The notes beneath the pieces are model-generated. The model was not told where the DNA came from and made no database searches. It worked only from the letters and a program-made list of their open reading frames with translations. Shown here piece by piece: positions 1-11,680 of a DNA stretch of 64,000 nucleotides. Numbering within the stretch: the first letter of the stretch is position 1; every line of letters starts with the position of its first letter. Origin of the DNA: Heliocidaris erythrogramma (taxonomy: Eukaryota > Echinodermata > Echinoidea > Camarodonta > Echinometridae); contig CM046867.1 in the NCBI GenBank assembly GCA_025617745.1, positions 25,660,705 to 25,724,704 on the forward strand, given 5' to 3'. Both the position numbers and the translations under genes were made by a program.

Positions 1-158
1 AGCTCTTAAATAGTTTTGGTAATCTCAAAAAGAGCTCTGGTAAAAATGAATATCAAGAATACCGATACATTTCAAGAGCAATCCTGTGACACTACTACTC
101 CTTCTTCCACATAGAAATAGAAAGCATGAGAGAGCTAATATTTTTTACATCTTTACCA

Positions 159-319
159 GGGCCCCATTGCATAAAACTTACCACAAATGGTAACTCTGCT
201 ATCAATGGTAACTACCATGGTAACATCACTCAACAGCCAATCAAAATCAAGGTTTCCATGGGAGTTACCATTGATGGCAAAGTTACCGTTAATGGTAAGT
301 TTTTAATGCAATGGAGCCC
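159..319. mobile_element. GGGCCC-ended MITE, diverged copy
   Basis: A 161-bp element with imperfect terminal inverted repeats: the left end reads GGGCCCCATTGCATAAAACT and the right end is its near complement ending in ATGGAGCCC. The interior has repeated TGGTAAC/GTTACCA words, so it folds further on itself. It encodes nothing recognisable and is a nonautonomous DNA element. Its ends resemble the better conserved copies at 32,885, 55,966 and 61,802. An open frame through it is incidental. Confidence 0.75.
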
Positions 320-871
320 AGAACTCCACCTTCTCTTTAAAAACTGTCCGCATCATTTCTCCTCCTTTCTTGACGTCATAAGGGATGAGAAGTTATGTGT
401 ATTCAGGACCAAGCGTCAACATGATAGAAGGGAATGGGATATCAGAGTCAGAGTGAGAAAAGGATGTTTGCATTCAAGACAAATTGTGTTAGTGTTTCAT
501 TACAGTAACGACACCCCATCCATGCCTGCATTTTAAATTCTCTCTCTTTAACACTAGCGTATTTGAAGGGGGAGGGGCAAGGGGGCAATGTGCTCCCCAG
601 ACAAATTTCCATCAAAGACAAAAAATGTCCTTGACTCTTCTATCAGATTAGGAAATTATGTCAAGGTTTAATCATCAAATAAATTGCTTTAAAAACCTTA
701 TTAATTCTGGACATCTTCCCACACAACCTAAGTTCTGAGCACATAAAACTTGCTGTTCACAATGTACGGTATGTATTATTAGGGTAGTATTATTATGGTT
801 GTAAATCATTTCATTAAAAAAAAGGAAGATCAGACCAATATCATATAAAGACTTGTATGACACACTCTACT
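320..871. other. No gene seen
   Basis: AT-rich sequence with a short G-rich patch near 567-595. I see no exon, RNA gene or clear repeat. Confidence 0.6.
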
Positions 872-951
872 TTAACCCTCTCATTACCACAAGACTAAAA
901 TACCATTCACTTTGTACATAGTGTTGTTGACTTTGGTCCTAACAGGGTTAA
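872..951. mobile_element. 80-bp TTAA-flanked palindromic element
   Basis: It begins TTAACCCT and ends AGGGTTAA, and the inner ends also pair (CATTACCA against TTTGGTCCT). TTAA at both borders with CCCT termini is the pattern expected of piggyBac-type nonautonomous elements. That superfamily call is inference from ends alone. Confidence 0.5.
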
Positions 952-1055
952 AGGGTACCTATCACCTGAGGAAAAAAAAAATTATGTATGGCCGGCTAGA
1001 ATGTATTTATAAAATCAACCTCTAAAACTGAAGCTGGCATTCTACGGGCAAACAA

Positions 1056-1330
1056 TTAAAGGGGGAAGTCCACCCTGATACCAAGTTAGTTTTAAAAGAA
1101 TGAGAAAAATTAAAGAAACAGATCAATGAAAGTTTGAGCAAAATCCTAAAAGAAGTAAGAAAGTTATGAATTTTGAAGTTGTAATCAATCAAACACAAAT
1201 TAGCAATGTTGTGATGTACATGTATCTTGAGAGCTTCTCTCCAATTTGCTCTAAACAGAAAATTTTATAAATTTTCATTTTCTTCATTGTTGATGAAGGA
1301 ATACATGGGTTTCATATTGGTATTCTGTAA
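1056..1330. mobile_element. Half of a TTAA foldback element
   Basis: It starts TTAAAGGGGGAAGTCCACCC and runs through a segment (GAAAGTTATGAATTTTGAAG and neighbours) shared with the left arm of the foldback at 59,601-60,138 and with 22,358. The complementary right arm is absent, so this is a single arm or truncated copy. Confidence 0.6.
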
Positions 1331-1932
1331 AACATATATGAGCAATGATTCATAAACGCATGAGAATACTGATGACGCATACAACCAAACACACATATAT
1401 ACACAATACTGACGTATCCAATTAAAGGGAAAGTATTAGTACAATGCATATGGACAGCTTCGCCTTTATATGCAGAAGAAAGTATCTAATTTCAGATGAT
1501 ATTGCTTGGGGTATATCTGGGACAGGAGGGGAGAGGGATGACAGCATCACCACGGCAACAATTGTCATGCAGATAACGATACTGCATGTGAGGCCATTTT
1601 AATTTATTCTGGGGAATGCTTGATGAGTCATGGCCGACCGTTGATCCAGCCTGCATCGAATAGCGTGGGTTGGGTGCATCACACGTGTTGCTCAAGGCAT
1701 CTATCGCACATTGCATGCACAAGCATATCTTCTTTACAGGCAGAATGGTGACTATTCATAACAATAAATGCCAGTTGAGATTTTTAACAAGACGAATAGT
1801 ATGCAAAACAACACAAAATGAAACTGTTTAAATTAAAAGAACTATAATAATATACACAATTGTGCATAAATATTCTGATACATTAATTTTATTGGCTTGG
1901 AAAATGGTTGTAAACTTTTGATCCAACACCTT
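1331..1932. other. No gene seen
   Basis: Mixed AT-rich sequence. A somewhat GC-richer stretch at 1,490-1,730 has short open frames but no splice-site pattern or recognisable protein. Confidence 0.5.
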
Positions 1933-2121
1933 GGGAGAGAGATAGGAAGAGAGAGAGAGAGAGAGAGGGGGGATGAGAGAGGGGAAGAGAGAGAGAGAGA
2001 GAGAGGGGAAGATAGAGAGAGGGGATAGAGACGGGAGAGAGAGAGAGAGGGGAAGAGAGAGAGATAGATAGGAAGAGATAGAGAGAGAGAGATAGGAAGA
2101 GATAGAGAGAGAGAGAAAAAA
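1933..2121. repeat. GA-rich microsatellite
   Basis: About 190 bp of GA repeats interrupted by GATAG and GGGG. Ser/Leu-rich frames on the other strand are products of the repeat and not genes. Confidence 0.95.
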
Positions 2122-2554
2122 ATGGGAATGTTGCAATCACAAGGTATCAATACAGGTGTACATGTATGTCTTCAATATACATGATGATCTTGATCAAATT
2201 CCATCATTCATTTCTTTGTAATAATCAAGTTCCTTTACACAATCCTCTGTAGATACAAAAGTACCAACCTCAATAACCCCCCAAGTCCCCCAATAAAATA
2301 TACAAGATTGCATCCTGGTCTAATTAATTATTGGAAACTGGATGCATATTATAATCAACATCCACACTGGAAGCAATTTAAATTGACTCCACATAATGCA
2401 CTCAATATTACGGTAGAATGGAATCCACATTACTATTAAGGGATTTAAATACATCCATGCAGAATAGAATAAAAATATAGCACCGAGGTGTCCTATCTTG
2501 TGGTTCACTTTATTTCATCAAAAGCATTATTTTTTTATCTACATTTTCAACCAA

Positions 2555-2815
2555 TTAAAGCGGTCCTACGTCCCACCATAGTTTCAACTATTCATAATAT
2601 GTCATGAACTAGGGTCTTCACTGATTAAATTTTGTATACCATATAAATAATATTCTATGGGATTTGTATGTAAAGTCTGTGCAAAATTGCAGCAATGGCA
2701 CAGTAAGTGTTCAATTGTGGAAGTACTGATTCAGAGTTTCAATTTCTATTGCCACATTTGCAATACAATGGTACTATGAAACAATTTAAAATTTGATGGT
2801 AGACCTTCCCTTTAA
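2555..2815. mobile_element. Possible degenerate TTAA element
   Basis: The left edge TTAAAGCGGTCCTACG and the right edge GACCTTCCCTTTAA are imperfect complements of each other and of other TTAAAGGG-ended elements here. The interior is not clearly palindromic. Confidence 0.35.
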
Positions 2816-2961
2816 GACTTCTGACTGTAGAATGACAAGCCAATAAAGCTCAACAGCAATAACGTTACAATTATTAATTTCATTCTTGGGCTGTCGCAAT
2901 ATTGCAAGGTGTAGCCATAGGCATGAAAACAATGGCTGATCATAAACTGAATAGATGGAAC

Positions 2962-3030
2962 ATATCATCTGTTGAGAGCCAAAAGGGTGTTAACTCTGTG
3001 TTAAAGTATATGAGCTAAAGCAGACAATAT
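2962..3030. repeat. Dispersed short hairpin repeat, copy 1
   Basis: About 70 bp. A left arm with CTGTTGAGAGCCAAAAGGGT faces a degenerate right arm ending CAGACAATAT. Better paired copies at 19,068 and 25,683 show the full fold, with GAGAGCCA-AAGGGCAT facing ATGCCCTTCTGGCTCT. Similar copies are at 3,584, 29,901 and 37,060. No coding content. Confidence 0.7.
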
Positions 3031-3080
3031 ACGGAGAGGCTGGAATTCAATAGGGAGTTGTGCATGCATACATTTATTTC

Positions 3081-3235
3081 TTAACCCTTTCAAGACAACT
3101 GACCACATTTTGTGGTTTGGCTCAATAACTTTTGATTCAAAGCTCTATAAAAAAAATATACTAGATGCATGAGTAGAAAGAGCAAAAATTTCTGCACCCA
3201 CTATGTCCATTTTCATTGTATGACCATATTGCGTT
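3081..3235. mobile_element. Partial TTAACCCTTT element
   Basis: It begins TTAACCCTTTCAAGACAACT and shares the stretch GAGTAGAAAGAGCAAAAATT and flanks with the complete element at 56,208-56,597. No matching right terminus is obvious, so it is a truncated copy. Confidence 0.65.
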
Positions 3236-3583
3236 TGATAACAGGGTTATGTGTTGCATGTTTTGATTAGTCAAGTCTAAGAATACATTTCTCATAACTT
3301 TTTATTCCATATGTACAAGCTAGCTTTTATTTAGGGCTTATGATCTTACAGTTACAAAGGTAAAAGAACCCCTGTCAAAAATTCAAATGCAAATGAAAAT
3401 ATATTTATCAAAAATGAATTTCCTTCCCAAGAGATAAGAATGATTCCTTAGTTTTAATACACTAAATGAGTCCAGAAATATTTAATTACCAACTGAGGAT
3501 CAAAATCTGTCATAACAAGATGGTGAAAAAATTGTCCTTAACCATTATACCATTATATGTTTCAGCTGGAAAACCAAGAACTG

Positions 3584-3660
3584 ATACGCTTTGCTGAGAG
3601 CCAGAAGGGCATAAACACCTAGACAGAGCTAATGCTCTTCTTGCTCTAAACAGACCATAT
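3584..3660. repeat. Dispersed short hairpin repeat, copy 2
   Basis: The left arm has GCTGAGAGCCAGAAGGGCAT and the right arm has TGCTCTAAACAGACCATAT. Same family as 2,962. Confidence 0.7.
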
Positions 3661-5390
3661 TCACTGTACTCTTAGAAACTGACATACTGGCATGTAATAA
3701 TCAATGTAAGCATCTAAAGCCAGGGAACCATCGCATACTGGTAACATTTTGCATCTCAAATCCACCCATTCCTCTCCGACAATCGATATATCATTCATAA
3801 AACCAGTCACATCACTACATACCTGGAAACCATGGCTAAAATGTGTACATAAATGACTCGTTATTCCCCTCTTCCTCCTCCTAGGCTTTCCGAGACACAA
3901 TCTGGCCTAACCTAACTGAACATCCATGCATGGACCGGCATCGCTCACAGATGGATGCAGGTGATTTGAAATTCATGAGATGTGGGGAGGAAGACGGATG
4001 CAAATTGGCAGCGTACTGCGGGAGAAACACCATACCATCAGATGTTTCCCAGCCACCACTCTAGATGCACCACTCTAATTATGTGGGAATAATTCTGCTG
4101 GCATCTACCATTCATGCACAGGGGTTGTATCATGTAAGAAGATAGGGTGGACTACTGTACAGCAGAAAATGCACAAGTACATCTGAAAAGCATTTGATTT
4201 GCCTGATATTTTCAATTGATCAACACTGACATTACTTCAAAATATGGTTTCCAAATTTGACATCTAACTTTGATTTTTTTCAAAACTAACATGTTATCCC
4301 AAGCACACATAAACTTCCAATCTGGCAAAATTAGATCCTTAAAATGAGAAGAATAACAACACACAAGCAATTAAACTTGAAATTTGAATAATCATAGTGT
4401 AATATTGTATTCAGAATGTGTTTAAAATACGAAAATGCATCATAGTCTACAATAAAAGAATATTAGTAGGATTTAGTGTTTTGACCTCAGGCCATTGTTA
4501 AATGTTATATCACAAATTGCAGCCAGGTAGTTTTTACATGTTAGCATTTCTTTATTCATCTCCATTTTAAAGATACATTATTGTATGTATTATTGGTTCA
4601 TCCTATTTAGCAGTAAGAAGCCAACATAAAGTCTGCTTCTGTTAAAGAATTTTCATATCTATTCTTTCTTATACAATCATTCTAACCTTGACAATATCTT
4701 AGTGATATATGAATATTTTGATTCTCATATCCTATAAATTATTGCCTTGTTTAATATGACAATTACTCAAACAAACCGAAAATCAGCGTCCACAGCATAC
4801 ACAATATAGCAAATAAATAATTCTACCAATGCTTAACAGGTTTAATGCCATCTACAAAACTAGCAGTTTGATTAAGAAAGTGATCACTGGTTTAAATATC
4901 AACTGGTAATAGGACTTAATTAGTGATCTAAATGACTTTATCCTTATAACCTCCCATACTTTCATTCCAAAGTATAAGTTTTACCCTAACAGCATTACTG
5001 TCATTTATAAGTATGAAGAGTGCATGTACTGTAAATGTACATATATTCTTAAATATAAATTACTCATAAGTATGATATACCCTTCATTACATGAACCTTG
5101 GGTATTCTGATGATCTAATGGAAAATATAATCCTACATTTTCACCTACAAACATTTTCGCAAAATAAACCGCCAGCTCAATTTCGCATATTCTTTTTAAT
5201 TTGCAACTCTACGACATTCAAACATTTTGCAAAATTTAAAACCGTCACGAAAATAATGGCTGCTACAGTATACTGTTAATGATACTGTGAAGAGGTTTAC
5301 TGTATGGTTAGATCATGTAAGGATCCATGGATAGATGCATTTTATTGATCAGTCTTTCAGGGACAAAGGGGTCAAAGCAGACAGAGTATT
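3661..5390. other. No supported gene
   Basis: AT-rich and largely unique-looking sequence. A minus-strand frame at 3,661-3,900 is discussed among the rejected items. Otherwise I see nothing I can name. Confidence 0.5.
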
Positions 5391-5397
5391 GATCTGT

Positions 5398-5735
5398 TAT
5401 CACTGTTAACCATAACCATATATGAGCAGCTGCAGACTGTGTTCACATTGGTTTGACTTTGATATCACTGTTAATCATACTGTATACAAGCAGCTGCAGA
5501 CTGTGTTTACATTGGTATGTTATCACTGTTAATCATAACCGTATATGAGCAGCTGCAGGCTGTGTTCACATTGGTTTGATATCACTGTTAATCATAACTG
5601 TATACAAGCAGCTGTAGGCTATGTTCCCACTGATCTGTTATCACTGTTCAGCTGTAGGCTGTGTTCCCATTGTTTTGTTATCAGGGTTAATCCTAATTGT
5701 CTATGAGAAGCTTTTGGCTATGTTCACATCTGCCT
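5398..5735. repeat. 59-bp minisatellite, about six units
   Basis: Successive TATCACTGTTAA/CAGCTGCAG units start at 5,398, 5,463, 5,521, 5,580, 5,639 and 5,679 (spacings 65, 58, 59, 59 and 40; the fifth unit is deleted). Most units carry CAGCTG, a palindromic E-box core. The later units are more diverged. Confidence 0.9.
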
Positions 5736-6990
5736 AAGATTGATATAAGTAGCACATCATTCTAGGTGGATGTGCACACAGTCTGCTGCAGCATACAGCA
5801 TAAGATGTATTTTGGTAATAATTGAGTGATGATACAACACCTTCCAAGAAGGAATATTACATAGGGATATCACATAGGTAGTCAGAAAGAAGTAAATGGC
5901 TGTAGTTCACATTCCTGTTTTTCCTGCTTTCATCAGAACCCATGCCCAGCTAGCTAGGAGCATGGGTTCATTTGATAAATGTTCTTAATATCAATTACTG
6001 CCATTATATATTCAAACAGCTGAGACATCTTCACTTCTCAGAACCTGAAAGACAATCACTCACAGAATTTTACAACGTGCCAATGCCCTTTTGGCTCTTA
6101 CATTTTGTAGATTGGATAATATGACAGAGAGTTCAAAGTCTTGGCAAACACATTTCTTGTAATATTTCTACACAGAAGACTAATTTTCTTGAGGTATGAC
6201 TTATTTATCAATGCTTCTCTAAGTATGCTGATAAATACCCCTCTGTTCTAAAATGGACTATTCCAGCTTGAGTTAATGAATTCTGTGGGTGACGTTTTCT
6301 GTGCAGTAAAACCCTCATCTCTGTCTCCCTCACTTTATGACCAAAGATAATGATGTGTGCCACACAGCTCTACAGCCACACAGCACCATGCATACTATAC
6401 ATGCAGGGGGCCCCACACTAAAGTGCGGATGACAAATTCGCTACCAAAATGAGTGTTCTCTGACACACGATGTGCGAGAGTGATGTTTACTCAAATCAAA
6501 AACGGAAATTCCTTTATGATAGTGCGGCCAAATTAAAGGTTGCAGAAGATGAGTTCTATCAAGGAATCAAAATGTGTGCAATGTAAGATCATTAAGTTAT
6601 ATTTTTCACCTGTATTTACTCAAGAGTGAAAATGTATTATGAACATCCAATACAACGGTACTATTCTAATAGTAATAGCACACATTTATAATCTACTGAT
6701 CTAACCAATGCCATTTCTATTATCTTAAAACAGCCGTGCTATCAGACGTTACAACTAAACTTTTCTACATAAAATAATAATTTTCTCATGTGAAAACTGT
6801 TTTATAATGGTTTAAAATTTCAAAGAAGTAGTGTCATTTATTGATACATTAACCTACACCCTCTTTGAAATGAGGTTTCAAAGCAGCCATGTTTTTAGAT
6901 TCAGTGTTTCAAAATTTTGAGGGAAATAATCATTCCACTGAAAATTTTAGAAAAACTGAACCTAAAATTACTATATCTTATAGTTATTAT
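5736..6990. other. No gene seen
   Basis: It holds a 30-nt hairpin at 5,938-5,968 (ACCCATGC against GCATGGGT around AGCTAGCT) and one arm of the short hairpin family near 6,083-6,105. Nothing else could be supported. Confidence 0.5.
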
Positions 6991-6995
6991 CTTTC

Positions 6996-7259
6996 TGTGA
7001 GATTAATAATAATAATATGACTTTTTGTCCATTAATATAGCGCAGCTACTATACAATATACTCTATTGCACTTAATACAAAGTATCACATTATTACCCCG
7101 GCTTTAGCCGAGCCGCCATGATAGGCGCTAAGGCATTCAAGGAATTTCTTCCTACCGGGTACCCATTTACTTCATCTGGGTGGAAAGTGGCAAATGTAGA
7201 TGAATGTCTTGTCAAAAGACATTAGCGCCAAGGCGGGCTTCGAACTGCGAACCATGTAA
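6996..7259 (-). mobile_element. tRNA-derived SINE, minus strand
   Basis: Read on the minus strand it has a tRNA-like head with a B-box-like GTTCGAAGCCC, a central part (ACATTTGCCACTTTCCACCC, then GGGTACCCGG) and a GCGCTATATTAATGG segment followed by an ATT-repeat tail at the plus-strand left end. The central domain recurs at 20,075, 39,160 and 63,027. The tail resembles that of the LINE at 53.6-55.3 kb. A pol III-transcribed, LINE-mobilised retroposon is the natural reading. The A-box is poorly preserved. Confidence 0.8.
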
Positions 7260-7279
7260 TCCACAGTCTGGTCATAACA

Positions 7280-7489
7280 CAGGGGCAGATCAAGTAGTTT
7301 GCATAAAGGGGAGTGTACAATTCCCACAAAAATTATGACAAGCATTATACAAACAAAACGGTTATCAGATTCTTTGGATGTTGATTTACACCATGAAACT
7401 CTGATCAGAGGGGGAAAAAAGGGAAAATGAAAAAAAAAGGGGGGGGTCCAGACCTCTGTGAGCCCCTTCTGTTCCTCTGGATCCACCTA
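7280..7489. mobile_element. CAGGGGCAGATCC-type element
   Basis: The left end is CAGGGGCAGATC and the right end TCTGGATCCACCT, roughly inverted, around a G-rich interior. Similar ends occur at 30,715, 43,897 and 60,668. A nonautonomous DNA element. The call rests on ends only. Confidence 0.6.
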
Positions 7490-8568
7490 CATGTATATAT
7501 CAAAATATACTTTCTTTTCCATCATACAGTAAAATACCCAACCAAATACATTATGTTACAAAAACTAAGGTAAATCAGAATTATTAACAAACCCATCTCA
7601 TCTCTGCTTCAGGAGCACACTGTGCCATCTACATGTATGTTGAATTCTGCCCTCTTGTGGGGGAATCATGAAGATCTTCTTCATCCCACGCTGTTTCAGC
7701 TGACATTCAAATAATGAAAATATCATCTTTTTCCCATAGAAATGGTGCCTTGATTATTTTTACAGTAAACATGCTTTTATCCAGATCCTTTTTTTAAAAT
7801 TGTGTATAAAATATCAGGTCTATCAAAGACACAGGAATAAGCCTTTTCATTAAAATCCAAATACAGAATTGGTTTCATTTTCCATATAAATTCAATCTAT
7901 TGATCTAGAACATAATACTAAATACCCTAGACAATGAAATTAATAGACATAAATAATGTCTCTTGATAAAGTCCTGGGCAGCAAATCCTGCAAAATAATT
8001 TGCGTGAATTTTAACATTTTGAGCAAAACCATTGTTTCGACTCAGAATTTGCTTCTGCCAGCCAAACGATGAAATCTAATATTTAATAATTTCCGTACTT
8101 CATAATGAAAGGAGTTCATGTCTCTGAGATACATGTAAAGCATTCTCAACAAATTGACATTTACCAAACTCTTCCACTAAATTATATAAGTAAACTTTTC
8201 TCTCTTTTTGGTGACATTTCAGGGCCTCTCCTACAGATATCTAAGCACACACTCAAAATCTTTGACATTTCAGAGATGAACATTCTTGGCTCAAACCTAC
8301 AGCATTCCTGGAAGAAATAGAATGCATCTTCCCTGCAGCCACATCAGGAGCATCCTCATTAGCCCATACAAGCGCAAGCTTATTAGACCCGGCAATCAGC
8401 TCTTCTTGTGAGAAAGACCAGAGTTTGAAGTTTCCCCATTTCCACTAGCCCAAGTTGAGAATTGCTTGCCTGCTTGAGGAGTTTAATAGCTTGAGCCTCA
8501 GATCTAATCATAATCTGAATTGGTCCATTGATTGTCCAAATAGGAGGCTGTGTGATGAACAGGTCCTA
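7490..8568. other. No gene seen
   Basis: AT-rich sequence without exon structure or a repeat family that I can match elsewhere in the window. Confidence 0.5.
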
Positions 8569-8744
8569 TGGGGTGTTGCAAGAAAGTTGCAATCAATTGC
8601 AAATTGTAAAGCAAATTAGAACAACCATTCTGAATGGTTCAGTGTCTGACCATTCAAGAAGATGCGCTTGCAACAATGATCTTGATTGGTCAGTACCGAT
8701 CAGTTGCAACTTGCAATCAATCGCAACTTTCTTGCAACACCCCA
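8569..8744. mobile_element. TGGGGTGTTGCAAG MITE, copy 1
   Basis: A 176-bp element with terminal inverted repeats beginning TGGGGTGTTGCAAGAAAGTT. CTA flanks both sides (8,566-8,568 and 8,745-8,747), compatible with a 3-bp target duplication. Inside are a second palindrome (CCATTCTGAATGG) and TTGCAA words. A copy of the same length lies at 25,094-25,269 in the opposite orientation. The frame crossing it is not a gene. Confidence 0.9.
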
Positions 8745-8900
8745 CTAGTCTGATTGAGATAATAGCTCTTGAAAGTTAAAATCCCAACCACAACTGTGAA
8801 ATAATCTGCTACTTGTGTCTTCACTGAAAATCAGCTCGAGCTAGTTGTGATTGGGCTTATTTCCCAGATCAGAGTTAGCATGCTATTCTAAAAACTCAGG

Positions 8901-9170
8901 TTAATGAAAACAGTCCTTCTATGACAGGATCCGTAACTATAGAAACATATATGAAGCTACTATTAGGTAGCTGTTCATTTCTCAAACACTAATGTGTGCT
9001 CAAAATGTTCAAGCTGTTTTGAAAAATCAGGCTAATGAAAATGGTCCTTCTATGACAGAATCCGTAACTACAGAAACATATATGAAGCTATTATTAGGTA
9101 GCTGTTCTTTTCTCAAATACTAATGTGTGCTCAAAATGTTCTACAAGCTGTGAAAACTTGGGCTAATGAA
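8901..9170. repeat. 131-bp tandem duplication
   Basis: Two near-identical units (8,901-9,031 and 9,032-9,162) share CCTTCTATGACAG, CCGTAACTA and AGGTAGCTGTTC. A third copy has only its first bases at 9,163. Confidence 0.9.
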
Positions 9171-9458
9171 AACATGCCCATCTAGACAGGTTTAAGATGG
9201 GACTACTTCAAATTATGAGTAATATAGCAATCTGCCTGGGGTTATGTACTCTTTGCATGATTGGATGGGGGAACTGAAAGGCACTCATCATTAGAACGTC
9301 AGGTCTGATAAGTCAACGCCTGTATCCTCAATTGATGGGTGAAGTTATGAGATGAGAGAGGGCCTAAGATTGGAGGGTGTCCTGACAAAACATCACAACA
9401 TACGATGGTGCAGACATGTACATGTACATGCATATCAAGAATAAACATATATTGTATT

Positions 9459-9808
9459 TTAAGAGAAGGTTGAGTTCTGGGAAATAATAAATAATTTGTG
9501 AGCTTTCTCATTCCTTTTACGTCAGTTTGGAAGAACATCATCGAGAAATGTTCCCTGTGAAAAGGATTGCTCTTCAAATGCCCTCATAATCGAAATGAGA
9601 CGAGAAATACATGTAGATGGAGTGTTCGGCCAAACATTTGTGTGCAGTGCTCATGCTTTTCAGTGAGATTGGGTCAATTTCTTATCATTTTGACAGTTCC
9701 AAAACCTCAAAGTATACACCAATTCTTATGTAGACATGATCAACCTTTCCCAATTGCTTTGAGACCATTTCTTTCACATTGTAATCGCATGATCAGATGT
9801 ATCTTTAA
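9459..9808. mobile_element. TTAA MITE with GAGTTCTGG ends, copy 1
   Basis: It starts TTAAGAGAAGGTTGAGTTCT and ends ATCTTTAA; the right terminal repeat is eroded. The interior (GAGCTTTCTCATTCC, GGATTGCTCTTCAAATGCC, ACACCAATTCTTATG) matches copies at 27,307, 36,692 and 53,027. Nonautonomous, and TTAA borders suggest the piggyBac superfamily. Confidence 0.8.
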
Positions 9809-11410
9809 GAATGAGGGAATATTCTTACTATTTTTCAAAATGAAACATTCATCATGAATCTTCCATGAAGATCCACCCATCCAATTCAAGAGGGTACAAA
9901 GTAAATCTTAAATATGACATCAATTATTGAAAGAAACTATTCAATTTATATGCCTACACCAGTGCTGAAGCTAAAGAACAAATGAAGAAATAAAATGAAG
10001 TAATCATTTTTGAAATGTCACAGATTGACAATTCATTATTAGTTTTTTTCAGGGGATACAAATGAATCCACAAATAGTGATGGAGAGTCAAGTGCTTGAA
10101 ATACCAAAACACAACATTTTTAAAAAGCACAATTTCACACTAAACTGATTCTCACGGTACATGGTACTACAAGTAGGTGAAGACCAATAACGTTCTCTAG
10201 AACTCATTTAACAAGTGATCATGTTATGGAAAGATGAGTTGTGATTGAATCTGAAAATTACCTTGGAGAGCAAGGCGGTGCTGGATCATTATTCATAAAT
10301 GCATTACCAATATTGATGTAGCACTTGATGGGGAGGCCTCTCAGATATGATGGGATCATTCTAAGTTTGGGTACCAGCCAAGTATTACGTCTACTGTTCA
10401 CAAAACAACATCAGAAGTCATTATCAAGAGCCTACCCAATGCATACGTGGCATTGCACAATACATTGTCCATCCAATAATCGTATCAGCGATATCACCAT
10501 TATTAAAGAAATCTGAATTTTCACATTGACTCGGACTCGTTAACATAACAATCTGAATTGGTCTATTTTATAATGTTCCACAAAATAAACCTCCGGCATT
10601 ATAAATGAACCCAAAATGAAGGAAACAAATTTAAAAAAATGTAGACATGACTAGGCAAAGTACAAACAAAAATCTACATTACAGGCAATAAAAATGAAAA
10701 TGAGAAAATCATGTAATGTTTGTCAGGATACATTCTGCATGTCTTGAATCTAATGCCCTTTACAAGAGTAAATAATTAGTCAATTCTTATTGTTATATTC
10801 ATGACTAACATCTACAAGATGGCCGTGCTCCAATGAGACTAGTTTGATGAGAGAGAATAATGTGTTGGTTCTATTTTACATTTACTGCCATGATTTAATC
10901 TCATTACACTACCATCCTTTATTTGTTTAGCCGTGTAAATATAATGCAGACACCAGCAAACAATACGCAATCGAGTTAGCATAACAAGATGAAATGATCC
11001 ATTTTACAATGTTTGACAAAATGAAACACTATGTATTTAGAAATGAACCCCAAAATTACTGAGAGAGATAAAAATAAAAGAAATGAGGCAAAGTCAAAAC
11101 AGTAGCTACATGATTGCTCCATGACTATTTGTGAGGAAATAAGCGGAAGCTGCTTTGTATTTTAAAATCTGTCTATTTTGGTTTTACACTTTTTTTTAAT
11201 ATTCATTTAAGTTAATAATCAATCTGATTTTAAATACCTACAGCACACAACAATCTTTCAAGTGCTTTAAAATGTATCATAATGGGGTGAAGGGATAAAA
11301 CTTAAAACATTGTAATTTGTCGTATGGTAATTTACAGGCATAATTATAAATCACATAACATATAAAATTGTCAAATCAGTTTATAGTTCAATAGCAGGTG
11401 AAAAAAAAAT
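9809..11410. other. No gene seen
   Basis: AT-rich sequence. Two stretches near 10,560-10,640 and 11,000-11,070 look loosely alike (GTTCCACAAAATAAACC against GTTTGACAAAATGAAAC, then AATGAACCC). They may be an old duplication. Confidence 0.4.
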
Positions 11411-11680
11411 GGGGTAACCTCACTAGTCATAAGGACCATTTATTCATAAGGACTGCTATCCTAACGCATGACTATAAAATGAACAGCGGTTTTGTATGAA
11501 TAGCGGTCCTTCCAAATAGTGAGCAAACCATACACAAATTACCTCGATATTCATAAGGACCTCCATTCATAAGGACGACTATTTATAACTATTCATAAGG
11601 ACTGCTATTCATAACGCGTGTTAAATGAATAGCGGTCCTTATGAAAAGCGAGTGGACCAACAAAAAAAACACTACGGGGA
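11411..11680. mobile_element. ATAAGGACC element, copy 1
   Basis: Built almost wholly from direct and inverted copies of ATTCATAAGGACC and AATAGCGGTCCTT. The left terminus reads GGGGTAACCTCACTAG. A second copy at 55,390-55,641 lies in reverse orientation and ends GGTTACCCC. Each half can pair with the other many ways. Nonautonomous element of unknown superfamily. Confidence 0.85.

Noticed and set aside
126..536. 136-residue frame at the left end
   Set aside because: Its first third lies across a palindromic MITE and the rest shows no protein-like pattern.
1828..2150. Overlapping Ser/Leu-rich frames
   Set aside because: Translations of a GA microsatellite in several frames.
3661..3900. 79-residue minus-strand frame with a fairly protein-like composition
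   Set aside because: No convincing acceptor, partner exon, poly(A) signal or recognisable motif. It abuts a repeat, so I could not support it.
5398..5735. CRISPR-like array
   Set aside because: Units are contiguous and diverging with no unique spacers, and the window is eukaryotic. It is a minisatellite.
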